Source: Desulfovibrio sp. | Lineage (GTDB): Bacteria; Desulfobacterota; Desulfovibrionia; Desulfovibrionales; Desulfovibrionaceae | Direction: 5' to 3' | Length of the DNA: 34,513 nt | NCBI GenBank assembly: GCA_031288535.1 | Contig: JAITRF010000070.1 | Coordinates: forward strand, 1 to 34,513 | Shown: positions 13,238 through 24,646 of the stretch, piece by piece | How positions within the stretch are numbered: the stretch's first letter is position 1 | Layout: every line of letters starts with the position of its first letter | Notes under the pieces: model-generated | Told to the model about the DNA's origin: nothing | Seen by the model: the letters and a program-made list of their open reading frames with translations, nothing else | The model's database searches: none | Made by a program: the position numbers and the translations under genes

Positions 13238-14391
13238 GAAATTACCTTCAGCCCGCGCGCTGCTTGATAAAAGGCGGCGCTTTTTTTTATGCCCAGCATC
13301 CGGAAAGCATCTTGAAAAAGCGTCTGGCCCTCAAGCGTATCGGCGAGAAGCGCCCGCGCAAAGCGTTTGCCGGTACGCGCACCGAGGGTGCGGTAAAAAT
13401 CGCCGCCTCCGCTGCCGCTACGGTCATGCGCTCGAATCTTTGCCATCTCCTCGCGGTAGGTTTGCCGAAGTGCGGGTTCGTCAATAAAGCCGGCATCAAA
13501 CAAGCGGCGGAGCGCCACCAGCGTACTGACCTTGAACAACTGCGCCAAGCGTTGGATTTCTTCCTGCAAGGAGAGGGCGGGCCGATATGCTTTGCGGGCA
13601 TCGTCTATGGGCATCAATAATTCGGCGGCTACGGCGTTGCACCAGCGTTCAATGCCGTGCGCGGGCAGACGCCCCGTCTCCGTGTTGGAAATACCGCTTT
13701 CGCCAAGCCACAAATGCGCCAATTCATGTGCCAAAGTAAACATTCGTGCGGCTTTGCTGTCCGACGCATTAAGAAAAATCAACGGCGCCAGATTGTCGGC
13801 CAGCGCGAATCCGCGAAACTCTTCCACATCCAGCTTGCGGCGACTATTGCTGCCGACAATGGAACTGGCCATCACCAGCACGCCGGCATCTTCGGTCTTG
13901 GCGATAAAGAGACGTAGGGCATCGGTCCAATTCGGCAATCTCCGGCGTTCCTCCAGTGAGAAACGCAACGTTGCGCCCAAGGCTTCCGCTACCGTCACCG
14001 GATCGTTGTCAATCGTGGCGCTGCCGACGAAATCTAAAGTGGAAAATCTCTGCATCAGTGCATAATTGCGATACCAGTCCTGCCGCTGCTGGCACAGGTA
14101 GAGAGTGTCCAGCAGGTCCGGGCTGGGACGTGTGACGCTACGATCCGCCACGGTGCGGAAATCCGGAATGGGCATTGTTTCCTGCACCGGTCGGGGCAGG
14201 AACAAATATCCAATGGGAACATGCACCGCATGGGCGAAGCTTTCCAGTTGCACGAGCGTCGGCTGCGACTCGCCGGCCTCCCATTCAGCAAGTTTGGGAA
14301 AGCGTTGTTCCAGGTTGAAAATTTCCAGCCCGGCGCGTTTTCGTGCCCAAGTCAGCAGTTCTGCGCGGACGGAGACAAGGTTGTTGCTCAT
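13234..14391 (-). CDS. HTH/ImmA-IrrE metallopeptidase-type antitoxin
   Basis: A protein of 385 residues from ATG 14391. The N-terminal 65 residues are an XRE-like DNA-binding region (WARKRAGLEIFNLEQRFPKL...WEAGESQPTLVQLESFAHA). The centre has the zinc-peptidase motif AHELAHLWLGE (His222, Glu223, His226) of the ImmA/IrrE family. Such proteins repress their own operon and neutralise or respond to a partner, here the PIN protein encoded directly downstream. No Shine-Dalgarno is visible. A TATACT hexamer (14410-14405) lies 13 bases before the ATG, so the mRNA may be nearly leaderless. Confidence 0.88.
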   Translation of the reverse strand: MSNNLVSVRAELLTWARKRAGLEIFNLEQRFPKLAEWEAGESQPTLVQLESFAHAVHVPIGYLFLPRPVQETMPIPDFRTVADRSVTRPSPDLLDTLYLCQQRQDWYRNYALMQRFSTLDFVGSATIDNDPVTVAEALGATLRFSLEERRRLPNWTDALRLFIAKTEDAGVLVMASSIVGSNSRRKLDVEEFRGFALADNLAPLIFLNASDSKAARMFTLAHELAHLWLGESGISNTETGRLPAHGIERWCNAVAAELLMPIDDARKAYRPALSLQEEIQRLAQLFKVSTLVALRRLFDAGFIDEPALRQTYREEMAKIRAHDRSGSGGGDFYRTLGARTGKRFARALLADTLEGQTLFQDAFRMLGIKKSAAFYQAARGLKVIS

Positions 14392-14546
14392 GGGTGTCAA
14401 CCAAAGTATAGAACGGCGGCGTGCCGCGGCTGTTTGATCCTGCGGCGATCCGGCAGTCGGGGGTGGCCCGGCAGTTCCCGCTGTAAACAGGTTATCATTG
14501 ACCTTGATATGAGACAAGCGAAGCCGAGCCGGGCGATAACAGTATA

Positions 14547-14731
14547 GCATGTTGCGCTTGAGATTGTCGCCTGACGGCGGGCGCGGCCCGCCTGCGCCAA
14601 TCTCGCGGGCGGTGTTACGCTTCGCTTCACACCGCCAGAGCATTTATCGGAAAGATACTTTCAATGACAAATGCTCTAATAGCATTTTGCGCTTGAGATT
14701 GTCGCTTGACGGCGGGCAAAATGCTCTAAAG
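14547..14731. repeat. Nested and partly duplicated dispersed hairpin elements
   Basis: This stretch holds one full element (CTTGAGATTGTCGCCTGACG...CCAATCTCG), a segment CAGAGCATTTATCGGAAAG...CAAATGCTCT, and a second partial element (AGCATTTTGCGCTTGAGATT...CAAAATGCTCT). It fills the divergent gap 14392-14852 between the antitoxin and FIST genes. The rest of that gap has no gene I can support. Similar text (GAGCATTTTATTGAAAAGATGC) recurs at 27400-27445. Confidence 0.8.
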
Positions 14732-14852
14732 TTGCGGCACTTATCCGATTGCCCGGACATTTGCCCCGCGCGCTTGCCGTCCGGGCGCGTTCGGGGTAAG
14801 GTGCCGGACGTAAGTCTTGTCGGGAGTGAGATCTGTAACGGGCGAGGTCGCC

Positions 14853-16046
14853 ATGAACAGCGCTGTTGCATACACGTCCGAGCTGGATGACGCTTTGGAA
14901 GCGGCCGCGCAACTTGCGGCGCAAATCCGTGAAAAACTTGAGTTGCAAAAGCATTCCGCCGGGATACTGCTTTGCGATGCGGATATGGACGGAGCGGCGG
15001 TCAGCGCCGAGCTGTCTAAGCTGCTCGGCAGCGAGATTCTGGGCATGACCACCCTGGCCACGCTTGACGCGGACGGCCATCACGAGGCGGCGGCGGTGCT
15101 CACCGTGCTTACGGCCGATGATTGCATTTTTTCCGCGTCCGTTTCCGCTTCCCTGCCCGGCGAAGACGCGCGGGCCGCCATAATCGAGGCGTACCGGGCG
15201 GGCGTGCCGGCGGAGGCCGCGCCCGGGCAGCGGCCGGGACTGCTGATGGCCTTTTGTCCTTACGGGCTGCCCTTTTCCGGAGACCTCTACCCCGCCGCGC
15301 TTTCCGCGGCCGCCGGAGACGCTCCGGTCATAGGGGGGGTCGCCTCGGACGATTACGACTATGAGCGGGCAAGGGTCTTTCTCTCCGGGCGCTCCTATAA
15401 GGATGCCATGGTCCTGCTCGGCCTCTGGGGCGCGGTCAGCCCCGTATTTTCCATCCGCCACGTGACCTCGCGCTTTGCCGAGCGCATCCGCAGAATAACC
15501 GAGGCCGAGGGCAACATAGTGCGCCGGGTGGGCGACGAAACTTTCGTGCAGTATCTTGAGGGGTTCGGCTTGAATACCGACGTTTCCGACCCTCTGCTCG
15601 CCTTTACCTGCTACCCCATGATGCTGATCAGCGACTCCGGCGACGAGGAAACGCCGCTTATGCGCCATATTTGCGGTTTGAACCGCGAAGACGGCTCCGG
15701 AGCCTTTTTCGGGGACGTGCCTGTAGGCGCCCTGGCCAACATCTGTCTCATCAACAAGGACGACCTGGTGCGCGCCTGCCGGGAGTCCATGGGCTCCCTC
15801 CTTGAAGCGGCCGCCGCGCGTCCGGAATATACGCCGTCCACCATCCTGTGCATTTCCTGCTGCGGGCGGGCCGTCATCCTCGGCGCGAACGCGGGCGCGG
15901 AGGGCAAGGCGCTTTCCGAGATGCTGCCGCCCGGAATTTCCCTTGCCGGCGCATACTGCCTCGGGGAGATTTGTCCGACTTTCTATAAGGACGGCAAGGC
16001 CTTGAACCGGTTTCACAACTGTTCCATCACCTTTTGCATGTTCTAG
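14853..16046 (+). CDS. FIST N/C domain sensor protein
   Basis: A soluble protein of 397 residues with GAGG six bases before ATG 14853. The layout is that of FIST proteins. The N-terminal half contains SAGILLCDADMDGAAVSAEL, LGSEILGMTTLA and DAPVIGGVASDDYDYERARV. The C-terminal FIST_C half (FAERIRRITEAEG... to LCISCCGRAVILG and LAGAYCLGEICPTF) has several cysteines (ISCCGR, YCLGEIC). FIST domains are thought to bind small ligands such as amino acids and usually sit next to or inside histidine kinases or chemoreceptors. The next gene is a hybrid kinase without its own periplasmic sensor, so FIST is probably its input. Confidence 0.85.
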   Translation: MNSAVAYTSELDDALEAAAQLAAQIREKLELQKHSAGILLCDADMDGAAVSAELSKLLGSEILGMTTLATLDADGHHEAAAVLTVLTADDCIFSASVSASLPGEDARAAIIEAYRAGVPAEAAPGQRPGLLMAFCPYGLPFSGDLYPAALSAAAGDAPVIGGVASDDYDYERARVFLSGRSYKDAMVLLGLWGAVSPVFSIRHVTSRFAERIRRITEAEGNIVRRVGDETFVQYLEGFGLNTDVSDPLLAFTCYPMMLISDSGDEETPLMRHICGLNREDGSGAFFGDVPVGALANICLINKDDLVRACRESMGSLLEAAAARPEYTPSTILCISCCGRAVILGANAGAEGKALSEMLPPGISLAGAYCLGEICPTFYKDGKALNRFHNCSITFCMF

Positions 16047-16216
16047 TATGCTGTAACGCTTGAACGCGGATCAAGCAGCGTACCAGCCGCCGGGCGACAA
16101 GCCCGGCGCGGCGGCGAAGCCGCAGGAGCAAAGCAAAAACCACGTTTTTTGCTTTGCGATCTTATCGCTTGAAACGAAGCGGATGCACAGTTTTAAGCGA
16201 TACATGGCGCCAGGGC
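16047..16216 (+). repeat. Dispersed repeat family B, copy 1
   Basis: About 170 bp similar throughout to 32341-32520. Shared landmarks are ATCAAGCAGCGTAC, CGCCGGGCGACAAGCCCGGCG (8-bp stem), GGCGGCGAAGCCGC, GTTTTTTGCTTTGCGATC and AGTTTTAAGCGATA. The last segment pairs with TATCGCTT. It is non-coding, with at least three stem-loops. It starts one base after the FIST stop codon. Confidence 0.85.
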
Positions 16217-16291
16217 GGTTCAACTTTGCCGCAAAACGCTTGCAGGCGGGCCTTGCCCGCCGCCACAGGGCAATCTCAAGCGCAAAATGCC
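16217..16291 (+). repeat. Dispersed multi-hairpin element upstream of the kinase
   Basis: GGTTCAACTTTGCCGC..., then GCTTGCAGGCGGGCCTTGCC and TCTCAAGCGCAAAATGCC. It ends 12 bases before the kinase ATG and includes the start of its Shine-Dalgarno region, as the copies before 3289, 7251 and 26197 do. Confidence 0.75.
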
Positions 16292-16303
16292 GGAGACTCG
16301 CGC

Positions 16304-18375
<2,072 letters not shown>

Positions 18376-18385
<10 letters not shown>

Positions 18386-19788
18386 CCCGGCGCCGGGAGT
18401 ATGAGGATTTTTTCCATGCGTTCCAGAATGGTGCCGGGCGGGCACAGGTCAGGCCTCTCCAGACCCGGCTCCAGGCTGGTCACGACCGCCCTGCCTATTA
18501 CGGCCCGGCCCTCGCAACCGCCCGAGGCGTCTTTGGTGCGCAGGCCCCAGATATTGTGGAAAATCAGCCCCCGGCCCCGATACTCCCCGAGATACAGGGC
18601 GATGTGCCCTCTCAGCCAGAGCAGGGTGCGAAAGGGAGGGGCGGAGCGTATGGCTTCTTTTTTTTGCCCGGCGCTCAAGCCGGCGATGGAGTTCCCCGCG
18701 CCCGCCTGGGACGCCGAATTGCGGGGCAGCCAGATCCCGAACGGGGCGAACAGATCCCGGGTCAGGGCCGAGCAGTCCCGTCCCCCGTCCAAGCCTCCCC
18801 AGGTATATGCCTGACCCGTCATCCCGTTGCCTATGCGGGCCACGTTCGCGGCGTCAAGACGCAGAGGCACGGGCGCGGCCGCCCCGGCCGGCAAAGCGCG
18901 GCGGACTTTTTCCGCCTTTCCCTCTCCCGAGGTCACGGGATAATACAGCGAAATCCCCGCTTCCCGTTCTCCGGCAATCGGCAGCAGGGCGCCGATTCCG
19001 ACTTCGCTTTCGCCGATGCGCGTTTTGTCCCGCAGAACCGCCGCGAGAGGCAGGGACTGCCATTCCCGCATGAAAGGCTCGTCCACGCGCGCCACGTCTT
19101 TTGTCGGCAGCCAGCCGGATGCGGCCGGGCATTCCGCCAGCATCCAGGCCCCGTCCCTGGAGACGTTGCTTATGTAGATCGGGGTGCCGGGCGGCAGAGA
19201 GGTGAGCTGGAAGTAGTCGAAGGGATAGCCTTCGCCGGGCAGGTCCGGGCGCAGGTAATAAGGCCGGGCGCTCGGCATGGCGCGCATATCCGTGTCGCGC
19301 AACGTGATCCCGGGCCCGGCGTTTTGCCCGAAGGCCGGCTCGTTGCCGTTTTCTTTCAGTTCCCGCCAGAGCTCCGCAGGAAACCGGCTGTGCCCGTCGA
19401 TGTATCCCGGTTCCGGGCGCATGTTGAAATCGCCGCGCAACTGCGCGCGCAGGCCGGGCGTAGGCCGGGTCCGCCGCCAGGGACCGTAGAAGATTTCTTT
19501 CTGGCGCGCGGCGGCGGCGGTCTGCGCTTCATGCGCGACCAGAGGACGCGCGCTGGCCGCCCCGGCGTAAACGGACAGGTCCTGAGGCAGGGTGATCACG
19601 TCCAGGCAGGCCGGGCCGGTGTAGTCTCCGCCGGATTTGGCGCAGGCGCAGACAAGCAGGGACAGCGCAAGGACCAGGAAGCGTAAGGACGGAAGCGCGG
19701 GAGGGCGGCCGAGGGCGGACGGCCCCCATGCAGCGCGTGCGGGAAACCGAACGGGCGCAGGCGCGGGCGGGCACGCAGGGGGGGTCAC
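18376..19788 (-). CDS. NlpC/P60 lipoprotein with SH3 domains (cell-wall endopeptidase)
   Basis: A protein of 470 residues starting with GTG 19788, whose GTGA overlaps the recD2 stop. After a basic N-terminus comes a lipoprotein signal (FLVLALSLLVCACAKSG) with a cysteine to be lipidated. The middle resembles SH3-type wall-binding domains (GTPIYISNVSRDGAWMLAEC, ASGWLPTKDVARVD). The C-terminal NlpC/P60 domain has the catalytic Cys in YTWGGLDGGRDCSALTRDLF and the His in LRGHIALYLGEY. Such enzymes cut peptidoglycan stem peptides between D-Glu and diaminopimelate. The long proline/alanine-rich stretch before the signal may mean the true start is later, but no better codon is in frame. Confidence 0.85.
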
Positions 19789-21995
19789 AGCCCGTTCCCC
19801 GATTCCGCGCCCAGGCGTCTGTCCAGCCAGCTGTAGCGTCTGGTCGTGCGGTTGTTGCCCACGGCCATGTGCATGGCCCGCGGCGAGCCTACCAGCACCA
19901 CGAGCCGCTTGCCCCTGGTCACTCCCGTATAGAGCAGGTTGCGTTGCAGGAGCATATAGTGTTCGGTAAGCACCGGGATGACGACGGCCGGGTACTCCGA
20001 CCCCTGGGATTTGTGGACGCTGACGGCGTAGGCCATGCTGATCTCGTCCAGTTCCTCGTAAGAGTAGAGGACGTTCCTGTCCTCATAGCGCACCACAAGT
20101 TCCCGGTCTTCTTCGTTTATCAGGCGGATTCTGCCTATATCCCCGTTAAAGACGTCCTTGTCGTAATTGTTCCTGGTCTGCATTACCTTGTCGCCCAGAA
20201 AAAAGCTGCGCGTCCCGCGCGTTATGCGCTGCTCCCGGCTGTTCAGGGCCGCCTGCAGGCGGGAGTTAAGCTCTTCCACCCCGGTTGCGCCCTTGTGCAT
20301 CGGGGAAAGAACCTGGATGTCGTCCACCGGGTGGAAGCGGAATTTGTTCGGGATGCGCTCGCGCACCAGTTCGATGATCAGGTTCGCCGCCTCGACCGGG
20401 TCGTCGCGCCGGATGAAATAAAAATCCGAGGACGCGCCGCTGTTGCCGCGCAAAGGCGGAACCTCGCCGTGGTTTATGAGGTGCGCGTTGACTATTATGT
20501 CGCTTTCCGCCGCTTGCCGGAAAATTTCCGTCAAGCGTACGATTTTCGCAGTCCCGGATTTCATTATGTCTCCGAGCACGTTCCCCGGCCCCACCGAGGG
20601 GAGCTGGTTCACGTCCCCGGCCAGGACCAGGGTGCTGCCCAAGGGCAGGGCTTTGGCCAGATGGCTCGTGAGCATGGTGTCCAGCATGGAGGCCTCGTCT
20701 ATGACCAGGAGGCCGCAGGCCAGGGGGTGGTTTTCGTTGCGGGCGAAGCCGTCTTCGCGCGGGCTGTATTCGAGGAGCCTGTGGATGGTCTTCGCGTCTT
20801 TGTCCGTCGCTTCGGCCATGCGTCGGGCGGCCCGGCCGGTGGGCGCGGCCAGGAGCACCTTGGCGCCCCTTTTTTCATAGAGTTTGATGATGGCGTTGAT
20901 GACCGTGGTTTTGCCCGTCCCCGGACCGCCGGTGATCACCAGCAGTTTGTCCGAAAGCGCGGCGCGCGCTGCCTTAATCTGTTCGTCGGCCAGTTCCAGG
21001 GGCAAGGAGCTCAGCACCCCGGCCAGCAGGACCTCCGGGTCGGGGAAATGCACGGATTTCGGGGAATTCAGGATGCGCCGCAAATAGAGGGCGATGTTTT
21101 TTTCGTAATGATAGTAGCGGGTGAGGTAAACACCGAAGTACGGCCGTCCCAGGTCTTCGGACAATTCGTCTATGACGACGCGCTGTCCTTCGGCGAGCGC
21201 GCGCAGGGCGGTGCGCACGGTTTGCGTTTCCACGCGCAGTTCGTCGGAACACTTGTGTACGAGTTCCTCAAGGGGAAAAAAGACGTGCCCTTCGTCGCCG
21301 AGCTTGCGCAGCAGGTAGAGCAGCCCGGCCTCGGCGCGCAGGACCCCGGCCGGATCGAAGCCCAGCTTCATGGCTATGGAGTCCGCGGTGACGAAGCCTA
21401 TGCCCCGGATGTCCATGGCCAGGCGATAGGGGTTCTCTTTCACCACGTCGAGCGCGCCCGCCCCGTATTCCTTGAAGATGCGCACGGCGTAGGCCGCCGA
21501 TATGCCGTGCGGCTGCAGAAACATGATCAGGTCCCTGATGCCCCTGTGCTCGGCCCAGGCGGCTTTTATCCCTTCAAGCTTGCGCGCGGAGATGCCCTTG
21601 ATCTGCCGCAGCAGTTCCGGCTCCTCGTCCAGCACGCGAAAGGCGTCGCGGCCGAATTTGTCCACGATGCGCTTGGCCATGCCCGAACCGACCCCCTTGA
21701 TCAGTCCCGAGCCGAGGTAGTGTTTGATTCCGTCGATATCCGCCGGGAGCAGGTTCTCGAAACTCTCCATTTTGAACTGGCGCCCGAAGCGCGGGTCGTT
21801 CACCCAGACCCCGGTTACGCTCAAGGCCGCTCCGGGCTGGGGCGAGGGCAGCTCGCCCACCACGGTGACCGGGTCGGCCAGGCTTTGCAGCTTTAGGCGC
21901 AGTACGGTCCAGCAGTTTTCCTCATTGTGGAAAACGATGCGGTCCACCGTGCCGCGCAAGGTGCGGCGCGCGTCTTCGTCAGGAGGGGTGTTCAT
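19785..21995 (-). CDS. recD2: RecD2-type ATP-dependent DNA helicase
   Basis: A 5'-3' superfamily 1B helicase of 736 residues (YrrC-like, acting without RecBC). Order: N-terminal OB-like region, helix-hairpin-helix-type repeats (GSGLIKGVGSGMAKRIVDKF; LRQIKGISARKLEGI; GIGFVTADSIA), Walker A GGPGTGKTT near residue 355, Walker B LVIDEASMLD, motif III GSTLVLAGDVNQLPSVGPG and the C-terminal SVHKSQGSEYP. All catalytic motifs are intact. The start at 21995 lies inside the last codons of hflX (17-bp overlap) and the stop overlaps the lipoprotein start, so the three are translationally coupled. Confidence 0.95.
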   Translation of the reverse strand: MNTPPDEDARRTLRGTVDRIVFHNEENCWTVLRLKLQSLADPVTVVGELPSPQPGAALSVTGVWVNDPRFGRQFKMESFENLLPADIDGIKHYLGSGLIKGVGSGMAKRIVDKFGRDAFRVLDEEPELLRQIKGISARKLEGIKAAWAEHRGIRDLIMFLQPHGISAAYAVRIFKEYGAGALDVVKENPYRLAMDIRGIGFVTADSIAMKLGFDPAGVLRAEAGLLYLLRKLGDEGHVFFPLEELVHKCSDELRVETQTVRTALRALAEGQRVVIDELSEDLGRPYFGVYLTRYYHYEKNIALYLRRILNSPKSVHFPDPEVLLAGVLSSLPLELADEQIKAARAALSDKLLVITGGPGTGKTTVINAIIKLYEKRGAKVLLAAPTGRAARRMAEATDKDAKTIHRLLEYSPREDGFARNENHPLACGLLVIDEASMLDTMLTSHLAKALPLGSTLVLAGDVNQLPSVGPGNVLGDIMKSGTAKIVRLTEIFRQAAESDIIVNAHLINHGEVPPLRGNSGASSDFYFIRRDDPVEAANLIIELVRERIPNKFRFHPVDDIQVLSPMHKGATGVEELNSRLQAALNSREQRITRGTRSFFLGDKVMQTRNNYDKDVFNGDIGRIRLINEEDRELVVRYEDRNVLYSYEELDEISMAYAVSVHKSQGSEYPAVVIPVLTEHYMLLQRNLLYTGVTRGKRLVVLVGSPRAMHMAVGNNRTTRRYSWLDRRLGAESGNGL

Positions 21996-23766
21996 CGATT
22001 CTGTTTCTTATCTCTCTTGCGCGCATCCAGTCAATGCGTCCGGCTATCGCCTCCGCGAGTTCCTTCAATCCCAATCCCGCGCGAGCCGATATGAAACAGG
22101 CCCCGGGGTGCGCTTGTTGCAGCTCCTGAAAAGCCTGAGGCGTCAGGTGCTCCGGCGTGCGCGCGCTGTCCGGCGCATCCTTTTCGGCAAAGGCGTCTAT
22201 TTTGTTCAGCGCCAAAAGCCTCGGCGTTTTGTCCAGGTCGAGCCGTTCCAGAATTTCCTCTACCGCCGCAAGCTGCATCTCCAGTTCCGGGTGCGAGGCG
22301 TCAAGCACGTGCAAAAGCAGTTCCGCTTCCTCCAGTTCCTCCAGGGTGGCCTGAAAGGCTTCCGTCAGCTCGCGCGGCAGGCTGCGCATGAAGCCCACGG
22401 TGTCGGTCAGGACGACTTCCCGCTCCTCGGGAAAGCGCAAGCGTCTGGCGGTGGGGTCCAGGGTGGCGAAAAGACGGTTTTCCGTTTCGATCGAGGCCCC
22501 GGTAAGGGCGTTCAGCAGAGTGCTTTTCCCCGCGTTGGTGTAGCCGACGAGGGCGACGACGGGCAGGCTGTTTTTGGCGCGTCGCGCCCTGGCGTGGGCG
22601 CGTTGTCTGCGGAGGGTCTTCAGGGCCGCCTTGATGCCGGTCACCCTTTCCCTCAGGCGGCGGCGGTCGGTTTCCAGTTTGCTTTCCCCCGGCCCCCTGC
22701 CGCCTATGCCGCCCGCCAGACGGTCCAGGGCGCCGCTTTTGCCGATCAGGCGCGGTAGCATATACTGGAGCTGGGCCAGTTCGACCTGCAGTTTTCCGGT
22801 CCGGCTGCGCGCCCTTTGCGCGAAAATATCCAGGATAAGCTGAGTCCGGTCCAGGACCCTGCGTTCCGTGATTTCGGTCAGGTTGCCCAACTGGGCCGGC
22901 GTAAGCTCGGCGTCGAAGATGATCAGTCCGGCGTTGCTGCGCAAAGCCTGGACCTCAAGGTCCGCCAGTTTTCCCTTGCCCAGGATGAAACGGGGGTTAA
23001 TCCTGCCGACCCTCTGCACCAGCGTGCCGGTGACCTGGACTCTGGCGGAACGCGCCAGTTCCGCAAGCTCACGCAGCCCGGATTCCATTTCCTCCCCGGA
23101 TTTTGTGGATACGCTGACCAGGATGGCCCTGTTTTCCGGCCCCGCATCGGGCGCGTCGTCTTCCGGGCAAATATCGCCCGGCCGTCCGGACCAGGGGGCG
23201 TGCCCCGCGGCGGCGAGATTTGTCCCCTTTTTGGCGGAGCCGCGCGGCGGACCTTTGCGTTTCCGCCGCGCAAAAGCGCCGATCTCCATGAAGTCGCGGG
23301 CCAGCTCCGCTTCTATGGCCAGGGCTTCCGCGACAAAGTCCGCATCCGTCTGGTCCCAGGGCGTCGGCGGGTAGAGTCTGTAAGGGGCGTTGCCGGGATT
23401 CGGCGGCAGCAGATGCGCGCGTTGCAGGCGCACCGGCTCGCCTTTTTCATCCACGCACAGGACCGCCATGGCGTCCAGGCGCAGAAAAAGCAGGTCCATC
23501 AGGTCTTCCTGGGAGAGGAGGTCGGCGTTCAGATGGGTGTGCAGAAAGCGCAGGCCGCGCAAGCGGTCCGCGCCTTCACGGGCGCGGGCGAGCTGCGGGA
23601 TCAGGATGCGCGCGGCATCGCCGACGAGGACCATGCGCGGGTGCCCCTGCCGGTCTATGAGCAGGCCTATTTGCCGTCCGCTCTGTCTTGACAGCCTGGA
23701 AAGCTCGCGCGCCTGCTCCGGGCTGTAGCCGACGGGCGGAAAACGCCGCGCGTAGAGGCGGAGCAT
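21979..23766 (-). CDS. hflX: Ribosome-associated GTPase HflX
   Basis: 595 residues from the first ATG. HflX binds the ribosome and rescues or splits stalled ribosomes under stress. The N-terminal HflX domain contains GRINPRFILGKGKLADLEV, IIFDAELTPAQLGNL and RTQLILDIFAQRA. The linker has GGIGGRGPGESKLETDRRR. The G domain has GYTNAGKSTLLN, DTVGFM and NKID. Homologous sequence (GNTQGLKPSLIRA) continues in frame upstream of the ATG to a TAA at 23833, without a standard start codon. A well-placed AGGAAA lies before an ATC at 23820, so translation may begin there. A charged insertion near residues 165-205 lengthens it. Confidence 0.93.
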   Translation of the reverse strand: MLRLYARRFPPVGYSPEQARELSRLSRQSGRQIGLLIDRQGHPRMVLVGDAARILIPQLARAREGADRLRGLRFLHTHLNADLLSQEDLMDLLFLRLDAMAVLCVDEKGEPVRLQRAHLLPPNPGNAPYRLYPPTPWDQTDADFVAEALAIEAELARDFMEIGAFARRKRKGPPRGSAKKGTNLAAAGHAPWSGRPGDICPEDDAPDAGPENRAILVSVSTKSGEEMESGLRELAELARSARVQVTGTLVQRVGRINPRFILGKGKLADLEVQALRSNAGLIIFDAELTPAQLGNLTEITERRVLDRTQLILDIFAQRARSRTGKLQVELAQLQYMLPRLIGKSGALDRLAGGIGGRGPGESKLETDRRRLRERVTGIKAALKTLRRQRAHARARRAKNSLPVVALVGYTNAGKSTLLNALTGASIETENRLFATLDPTARRLRFPEEREVVLTDTVGFMRSLPRELTEAFQATLEELEEAELLLHVLDASHPELEMQLAAVEEILERLDLDKTPRLLALNKIDAFAEKDAPDSARTPEHLTPQAFQELQQAHPGACFISARAGLGLKELAEAIAGRIDWMRAREIRNRIDEHPS

Positions 23767-23832
23767 GGCCCGGATCAGGCTTGGCTTGAGCCCCTGGGTA
23801 TTTCCTTCCAGTCTGGCGATGGCGGTTTCCTG

Positions 23833-24444
23833 TTATTTTGTCCGCCCGCCGCCGTTTGCGGCCAGATAGGCGGCGATTGCGGCGTCGTACGCGGATGTGG
23901 CCGCAAAAACCCCTGCGGCGCATTCCCTGCGCAGATCAAGTGGCGCTTTCATGGCGCCGGCTGCGAGAACTTTCATTATTCGCGGATAGAGCGCAGGCGA
24001 ATTCGCTACCAGCACGGAATGGTAATTTTTCGCCGCCGCCCGCATCATGCAGGGGCCGCCGATATCGATCTCTTCCACGGCCTCGCCCGCCGGGAGGTTA
24101 TTTTCCGCCGCCCGGGCGAAATTGTACAGATTCACGCAGACAAGGTCAAAGGGCGCGACCCCGAGGCGTTCGAGGCTTCGCAGGTGTTCGGGCTTGTCCT
24201 TGTCCGCGAGTATCCCGGCATGGATGAACGGATGAAGGGTCTTTACCCGTCCGTCCAGGATCTCCGGAAAACCGGTGATGTCGCTTACCTCGAGCACCTT
24301 TACTCCCGCCTTTTGCAGAAAGCTGGCCGTGCCGCCCGTGGAAACGATTTCCACCCCGTTGCGCGCGAGAAAGGCGGCAAATTCATCAAGACCGCTTTTG
24401 TCGGTTACGCTCAGGATGGCTCTTTTGATCGGCAGCAATTCCAT
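23833..24444 (-). CDS. purH: Stand-alone IMP cyclohydrolase (N-terminal half of PurH)
   Basis: A protein of 203 residues covering only the MGS-like cyclohydrolase domain of PurH, which closes FAICAR to IMP in the last step of purine synthesis. Signs are RAILSVTDKSGLDEFAAFLA, GVEIVSTGGTASFL, ITGFPEILDGRVKTLHPFIH and VNLYNF. The AICAR formyltransferase half, about 300 residues in the normal bifunctional protein, is absent and no remnant follows. A separate enzyme must do that step. The stop (23833) is in the same frame as the next gene, hflX, which begins directly behind it. The leader upstream to 24540 carries a dispersed element. Confidence 0.92.
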   Translation of the reverse strand: MELLPIKRAILSVTDKSGLDEFAAFLARNGVEIVSTGGTASFLQKAGVKVLEVSDITGFPEILDGRVKTLHPFIHAGILADKDKPEHLRSLERLGVAPFDLVCVNLYNFARAAENNLPAGEAVEEIDIGGPCMMRAAAKNYHSVLVANSPALYPRIMKVLAAGAMKAPLDLRRECAAGVFAATSAYDAAIAAYLAANGGGRTK

Positions 24445-24538
24445 GGTGTTTTCTCTTTGCGGCCTTGCGCCGCGGGGATTTGGAGTATTTTGTCGTTGAA
24501 ACTATCTTTCCGAATGCTCTGACGGCGTGAAGCGTACT

Positions 24539-24623
24539 TAGAGCAATTTCACTTTGAAATTGCTCTGGCGGGATTGGCGCGGGCTGGCCGCGCCCGCCGT
24601 CGAGCGGCGAACGCAAAATGCCG
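24539..24623 (+). repeat. Dispersed multi-hairpin element
   Basis: Begins with a perfect 12-bp hairpin AGAGCAATTTCA/TGAAATTGCTCT (24540-24566) and continues with GGCGCGGGCTGGCCGCGCCCGCC and CGCAAAATGCC. It lies between the hypothetical gene (24647) and IMP cyclohydrolase (24444). On the minus strand it could end transcription of the former. Confidence 0.75.
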
Positions 24624-24646
24624 AGGAACGGGAAGAAGCTCCGGGG

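Noticed and set aside
19728-21896. Long plus-strand ORF of 722 codons
   Set aside because: Lies antisense to recD2, which has all helicase motifs. It is a GC-rich shadow frame rich in Gly/Arg/His/Gln.
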